Positions 29,385 to 33,407 of a DNA stretch of 33,407 bases are shown here, piece by piece. The position numbers were made by a program, and so were the translations under genes. The stretch lies in assembly GCA_030531495.1 (NCBI GenBank), contig JAUNNJ010000019.1, positions 1 to 33,407 of the forward strand. The letters run 5' to 3'. How positions within the stretch are numbered: the first letter of the stretch is position 1; the number at the start of each line of letters is the position of its first letter. The notes beneath the pieces are model-generated. The model searched no databases. It had not been told where the DNA came from and saw only the letters and a list, made by a program, of their open reading frames with translations. The stretch is from Bacteroidales bacterium (GTDB lineage: Bacteria > Bacteroidota > Bacteroidia > Bacteroidales > Muribaculaceae).

Positions 29385-31871
29385 TTATTCGCGATAATAT
29401 ACACGCTTCACACGAGGCGAAACGCTGGTGAGAATTTCGTAAGGGATTGTGCCACGCACATCGCTGAGCGCTTCCACTGGCACATGTTCGCCAAAGATTT
29501 CCACGATGTCGCCCACTTCGCATTGAGCGTCGGTCACATCAATCATTACAGCGTCCATGCACACATTGCCAATGGTGGGGCATAGGGTGCCGTTCACCCA
29601 CATGTTCACATGGCCGTTGCCGAAATGGCGGTCGAAGCCGTCGGCATAGCCAATGGTGACGGTAGCGATTCGGGAAGTGCGATTAAGCACGCCGTGTCGG
29701 CCGTATCCGATAGTGGTGCCGGCGGGCCATTCTTTGATGGAAATGACCACAGAATGGAGCGACGACACTGGCTTGAGTGCATCTTCAGCATGCCCTTCAA
29801 GCGTTTTGATACCATAAAGGCCGATACCGATACGCACCATATCGAATTGCTTCTCGGGGAAGCGAACAATGCCGGCGGTGTTGAGAATGTGCCGCAAGAT
29901 ATAGTGGCTGAATTCTTTCTGAACCATTGCGGTGCACTCTTCGAAATAGGCAAACTGCTGTTCGGAGTAGGCATCTTGTGATGGTTCATCTGCCACGCAA
30001 AGGTGAGAGAACATGGAAGCGGGCTTAATGACTTCTTGGCTCTTGAGCAACTCGATGAGTGCGGGCAGTTGCTCCTTGGTGAAACCGAGCCGGTGCATGC
30101 CAGTGTCGAGCTTGATGTGCACAGGGAACTCATGTGCTCCATATTTCGCACCTTCCTTGATGAGCGAGCGACATTCTTCTATGCTGTAGACTTCAGGCTC
30201 AAGATGGTGGGTAAACATAGCCTTGTAGTTGACCACCGATGGGTTGAGCACGATGATAGGCATCGTGATGCCCGCCTTGCGTAGGTCCACGCCTTCGTCT
30301 TGCACCGCCACAGCGAGGTAGTCGCAGCCAGCATCTTGCAGCGTTTTGGCTATTTCGTAACTGCCTGCGCCATATCCGCTTGCCTTCACCATGCCCACGG
30401 CTTTGGTTTCGGGTTTGATAAACGAACGGAAAAACTTGAAGTTGTGCGCTAATGCATTGAGGTCGACCTCTTCCACAGTTTGGTGTTGCTTCACCTCCAG
30501 CAGGTCGAGAATCTGCTCGAATTCAAATTCTGGAGCCCCCTTCACCAGAATGGTCTCGTCTTCGAAATCGCCAGCCGACTTCTTGTCGAGGAATTCAGCC
30601 ACGCTGCTGTAGAACTGTGCGTTGATGCTCGAGAAATAGCGCCCGTAGCGACACATGTCAGGCCCGATACCAATCAGGTGCTTGATGTGTTTGCTCTTCA
30701 GCAGTTCGCTCACGCGGATGTATAGTTCTTCGGCACTGAATGCCTCTTGCATGAGGTCGGAAAGAATCACAGTGTTGGCTTGCGCAGGATTGCTGCGTCG
30801 AATCATAAAGTCGAGTGCAGGAGTAAGCGAATTGTAGTCGCTGGTGTAGCCGTCGGCAATCACTGTGCAATTGTTCACGCCCTCAATCACATTGATGCGT
30901 GTGCCCACGGGTGTGAGAGTGGTCATGCGCTGCGCTATCACTTCTGGGGCAATGCCCAGAATCTTCATCACCACGAGGCAGGTCATCACGTTTTCCAAAT
31001 CGCTGTCGGCAGTGAAAGGCACGGTGATGGTGTTTTCTTTGCCTTCAAAATCGTAGGTGATTCGGCTCTCTTTTGCATCCTTTACAATATCCTTCACCAC
31101 CACGGCACGAGAGTCGTCGGAAGTGGACCAAGCGTATTCATGAGCCACATCCACTTCAAGCAGCGGGCTGATGGTGGCAGTGACCAGCGGGTCGTCGGCA
31201 CAATAGACAATGCTTTCGCAGCTATTGAGAATCTTGGCCTTTTCCTGCGCTTTCTCGTCCATCGAGGCAAACCCCTCGTTGTGTTCGCTGCCAATATTGG
31301 TGATTACGCCAATGGTGGGGCGAATCATTGCCTGCAGGTTGTCCATCTCGCCTGTGGTGGATATGCCAGCTTCGATGATGGCAAGTGTGGTGTTGGTGTC
31401 GATGTCCCAAAGCGAAAGCGGCACACCGATTTGAGAGTTGTAACTGCGAGGCGAGCGCATGATTTTGAAGTCGTCGTTGAGCAGTTGGTTGAGCCACTCC
31501 TTCACGGTGGTTTTGCCGCGGCTGCCGGTGATGCCGATTACAGGGATGTTGAAACGGCGACGATGGCTTGTGGCCAAAGCCTGCAGCGCTTCGAGTGTGT
31601 CGGGCACCACAAGGAAATTGGCATCGCGCATTTCGCGAGTCACATTGTCGACGCGGTTTACCACAAAGTTTCTCACGCCCTTCTGGTAGAGTGGCGCGAT
31701 GTAGTTGTGGCCGTCGTTATTGGCAGTCTTCAGAGCGAAGAATATGGTTTCTTCGGGGTTGCTGAGCGAGCGTGAATCGGTGAGCAGCTGGCTCACGGCG
31801 GCTTCCTCGTTGCTTATGCTGTGGTAGTCAACTCCCAGAATGTCGGCTATTTCTACGATTGAGTACTTCAT
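29385..31871 (-). CDS. murF-alr: Bifunctional UDP-MurNAc-tripeptide:D-Ala-D-Ala ligase / alanine racemase fusion
   Basis: The 828-residue protein joins two peptidoglycan-precursor enzymes. Residues 1 to about 455 are MurF: IFFALKTANNDGHNYI near the start, the P-loop GITGSRGKTT with K120, VITNIGSEHNEGFASMD, and NVIEGVNNCTVIADGYTSDYNSL. Residues about 460-828 are alanine racemase: EVDLNALAHNFKFFRSFI, the PLP lysine K496 in MVKASGYGAGSYE (canonical KADAYGHG), HIKLDTGMHRLGF, and the catalytic region RIATVTIGYADGFDRHFGNG. The racemase supplies D-Ala to Ddl, whose product the MurF half attaches to the precursor. Such fusions are known in Bacteroidetes. The start overlaps the GSCFA stop (TAATG, one base). 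Confidence 0.96.
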   Translation of the reverse strand: MKYSIVEIADILGVDYHSISNEEAAVSQLLTDSRSLSNPEETIFFALKTANNDGHNYIAPLYQKGVRNFVVNRVDNVTREMRDANFLVVPDTLEALQALATSHRRRFNIPVIGITGSRGKTTVKEWLNQLLNDDFKIMRSPRSYNSQIGVPLSLWDIDTNTTLAIIEAGISTTGEMDNLQAMIRPTIGVITNIGSEHNEGFASMDEKAQEKAKILNSCESIVYCADDPLVTATISPLLEVDVAHEYAWSTSDDSRAVVVKDIVKDAKESRITYDFEGKENTITVPFTADSDLENVMTCLVVMKILGIAPEVIAQRMTTLTPVGTRINVIEGVNNCTVIADGYTSDYNSLTPALDFMIRRSNPAQANTVILSDLMQEAFSAEELYIRVSELLKSKHIKHLIGIGPDMCRYGRYFSSINAQFYSSVAEFLDKKSAGDFEDETILVKGAPEFEFEQILDLLEVKQHQTVEEVDLNALAHNFKFFRSFIKPETKAVGMVKASGYGAGSYEIAKTLQDAGCDYLAVAVQDEGVDLRKAGITMPIIVLNPSVVNYKAMFTHHLEPEVYSIEECRSLIKEGAKYGAHEFPVHIKLDTGMHRLGFTKEQLPALIELLKSQEVIKPASMFSHLCVADEPSQDAYSEQQFAYFEECTAMVQKEFSHYILRHILNTAGIVRFPEKQFDMVRIGIGLYGIKTLEGHAEDALKPVSSLHSVVISIKEWPAGTTIGYGRHGVLNRTSRIATVTIGYADGFDRHFGNGHVNMWVNGTLCPTIGNVCMDAVMIDVTDAQCEVGDIVEIFGEHVPVEALSDVRGTIPYEILTSVSPRVKRVYYRE

Positions 31872-32851
31872 TATTCTGAAATTAAATCGTTGATTTCTTT
31901 TATGTTCGCAATGTATGGATATTCCTTTACCAAATTGGCAATCACGGCTTTCGTGTCGGCGTTGAATCGCTCAATGATTTCGCGGTTTGCGGTCATTGGG
32001 CGATGGGTGAGGCGCTTCATCACGCGTTCGCATCGTGCGATGGCTTGTGTAGAAGCGTCGTCGAAATATGCGGCTTGGAAAGTTTGCCAAATGTAGTTGA
32101 TGGCCACATCGCTTGGGTGCACCATGTCGGAGGCGTAGAATCGGTAGTCGCGCAAGTCGTCCATCACTATTTCATAGGCAGGGAAATAGGAAGTGAACTT
32201 GCAGTAATCTCGGTTCACATTGGCAATGGCTACACGCAGCGAAGCCTTGCTCAGCGAGTTCACTTCAAGTCCGTCGGCCACATGGCGAATGGGGCTAACG
32301 GTGAACAGGATGCGAAGCGACGGGTTGAACTCGTGAAGGCGCTCAACCATGGTCGAGAGCACAGCAGTGATTTCGTCGACACTTGCCATTTGACGGGTGA
32401 AGTTGTGCTGAGGCACTTTGTGGCAATTGGCCACCACCTGGTTGGTGTCCTTCATGCGATACACCACGGCAGTGCCAAGCGTCACGATAAGCGTGTGGCA
32501 CGATTTCAGGTGCTTATGTGCCTTTTCTATTTGCTCGTTCATTCGTGTGAGCGTAGCCTCCTTGTCGGACATGGAATAGCGTGAATGGAAACTGTAACTG
32601 TTCCACACGCCGCTGCCCTGAAACAGGTCGATGCCGCGTTCGGGGATGCAGTCGATGATGCGATCCACGCTTGAGGCAATGCTAAACGGATTGTAGAGCG
32701 TGCCGAAAGGATTCACATTCACATTAATCATGGCTTGGCGCAGTTTGCCGCCAATATTGTCGCTAAAGCACGAGCCAAGCATCATCATTTGGTCGGAATG
32801 ATGCATAATGCCCATGTTGTCGGCGATATGTATGGTGGTGCGAAAATCCAT
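31871..32851 (-). CDS. GSCFA-domain protein (SGNH-hydrolase-like)
   Basis: The 326-residue protein matches the GSCFA family (PF08885): the family-naming motif GSCFSDN is at 27-33 in MMLGSCFSDNIGGKL, followed by NPFGTLYNPFSI, TLIVTLGTAVVYRM, HNFTRQMASVDEI, ILFTVSPIRH and DMVHPSDVAINYIWQTF. The serine in GSCFS and the DxxH near the C-terminus fit an SGNH/GDSL-type esterase fold, so ester or acetyl-group hydrolysis is plausible but unproven. No signal peptide is visible. It is first in the operon, translationally coupled to murF-alr, which suggests a role in cell-envelope metabolism (inference). Confidence 0.92.
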   Translation of the reverse strand: MDFRTTIHIADNMGIMHHSDQMMMLGSCFSDNIGGKLRQAMINVNVNPFGTLYNPFSIASSVDRIIDCIPERGIDLFQGSGVWNSYSFHSRYSMSDKEATLTRMNEQIEKAHKHLKSCHTLIVTLGTAVVYRMKDTNQVVANCHKVPQHNFTRQMASVDEITAVLSTMVERLHEFNPSLRILFTVSPIRHVADGLEVNSLSKASLRVAIANVNRDYCKFTSYFPAYEIVMDDLRDYRFYASDMVHPSDVAINYIWQTFQAAYFDDASTQAIARCERVMKRLTHRPMTANREIIERFNADTKAVIANLVKEYPYIANIKEINDLISE

Positions 32852-32881
32852 CTATTTTGTTTTTGTATAGTTATCAACCTA

Positions 32882-32889
32882 CAAAAATA
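32882..32889 (-). promoter_or_regulatory. -7 promoter element upstream of GSCFA-murF-alr operon
   Basis: TATTTTTG on the minus strand, 31 bases before the ATG. The -33 region contains TTTC at 20-base spacing, a partial match. Confidence 0.5.
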
Positions 32890-33024
32890 CAACAATTGCT
32901 CGCAAGTAGGAAAAGATTGCCCGTTAATTTTCGCAAAATTATATGGAAGTGTGGAATAGAAGTTTGTAGTTGACGATTTTTGCCGTTTCTGCGCCGCCGG
33001 TAAAAGGTTGATGGTCGGTGGGTA

Positions 33025-33124
33025 CTGGCTTCCAGCCAGGGGGATGGGGAGTGTTCGTGATCCGCAGGCGAAATCTCCTTCGTCGATTTTCCCCACGGTT
33101 ACTCTACTGCTGGCTTCCAGCCAG
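33025..33124. repeat. Duplicated palindrome CTGGCT-TCC-AGCCAG
   Basis: Two exact copies of this 6-bp-stem, 3-base-loop palindrome lie at 33025-33039 and 33110-33124, 85 bases apart. Both are non-coding. Their flanks differ. Confidence 0.7.
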
Positions 33125-33371
33125 AACAGGCATGCTCCTTAAATCTGTTACTTTTCAGTGTACTTCGTTTCAGTTCTCAGACGGCCTGGAGGAGGGGAAG
33201 ATTTTCACCAGGTTGCGCGCATTGTGCGCTCGCATGGAGCTTGCCAAAATCAGTCTTTTGCGACGTTTTTTGGCTTCGTGTAGGCATTAAGTGTGCAAAA
33301 ATACCCCATTTATCATTATGCGTAATTGTTTAAAACATAATATATTACAAAGTATTTACATCAAAAGTTAC

Positions 33372-33379
33372 TATGTTTG
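33372..33379 (+). promoter_or_regulatory. -7 promoter element for a gene beyond the right edge
   Basis: TATGTTTG on the plus strand is followed at once by AGTCGC-AA-GCGACT (33381-33394), a perfect 6-bp stem with a two-base spacer in the expected 5' leader. No gene start is visible before the window ends, so this is a prediction. Confidence 0.4.
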
Positions 33380-33407
33380 CAGTCGCAAGCGACTGGGCGG
33401 AATAAAT

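Larger units (their letters stand above)
32852..33407. other. Non-coding stretch at the right edge
   Basis: This 556-base stretch upstream of the GSCFA operon contains the GSCFA -7 element, two copies of a 15-base palindrome at 33025 and 33110, and a plus-strand promoter near the right edge. The open frames are short, with no recognisable protein. From about 33130 to 33290 I see nothing I can name. Confidence 0.55.

Noticed and set aside
30747..31775. Plus-strand open frame (342 residues) over murF-alr
   Set aside because: Antisense to an unmistakable MurF-Alr fusion, rich in His and Cys as expected of a shadow, with no domain of its own.
1..33407. CRISPR array, tRNA, rRNA or IS element
   Set aside because: No regularly spaced repeats, cloverleaf-like sequences with CCA-type ends, or transposase frames were found by eye on either strand.

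Overview
The window comes from a Bacteroidales bacterium, most likely a gut Muribaculaceae or Prevotellaceae relative. The support is a MurF-Alr fusion, a GSCFA-domain protein, BspA-type leucine-rich repeats, one secreted protein with a type IX secretion (T9SS)-like C-terminal tail, and promoters with the Bacteroidetes -7 element TAnnTTTG instead of a sigma-70 TATAAT box. The family-level placement is inference. I saw no rRNA, tRNA, CRISPR array, insertion sequence or phage gene.

Layout. (1) 1-6963 is a cluster of three secreted proteins that all end in almost the same type I dockerin domain: the truncated 3' end of one gene (+), an M6-type metalloprotease with BspA-like repeats (-), and a GHL10 glycoside-hydrolase-like protein (-). 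A small decayed gene lies between the first two. Each of the three transcription units ends in a related hairpin of the form CAAGCAGA(R)..(Y)TCTGCTTG. (2) 7015-10688 (-) holds a dockerin-less GHL10 paralogue, a TatD-family hydrolase, a trans-prenyl diphosphate synthase and a small lipoprotein. These probably form one operon that runs into the GHL10-dockerin gene. (3) 10924-14421 (-) holds an esterase, a TPR protein fused to a retropepsin-like aspartic protease, and a TerB-like protein. (4) 14538-19963 (-) is mostly housekeeping: an AAA-type ATPase with a DUF234 tail, pfkA, then phoH-purC-menG.

(5) 20111-22603 (+) is the only plus-strand block of intact genes. It starts with a DUF4160-DUF2442 pair and its own terminator. 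That cassette lies between two 55-bp direct repeats (53 of 55 identical), and each repeat carries a promoter. The second copy drives an RsmI-like methyltransferase followed by a WalJ-like metallo-hydrolase. (6) 22977-25523 (-) is cmk-ispH followed by a DUF3298/RsiV-like protein. (7) 25718-26761 (-) is ansA. (8) 26884-32851 (-) is a tight operon: GSCFA protein, murF-alr fusion, BspA-like protein with a T9SS-like tail, tadA, and a lipoprotein esterase. Two larger non-coding stretches (22536-22976 and 32852-33407) contain short palindromes, some of them REP-like.

The parts most worth a second look are the dockerin cluster with its covarying 3' hairpins, the promoter-flanked DUF4160-DUF2442 cassette, and the GTAG-plus-hairpin REP-like palindrome at 10873-10897. 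No complete new defence or metabolic system is evident.
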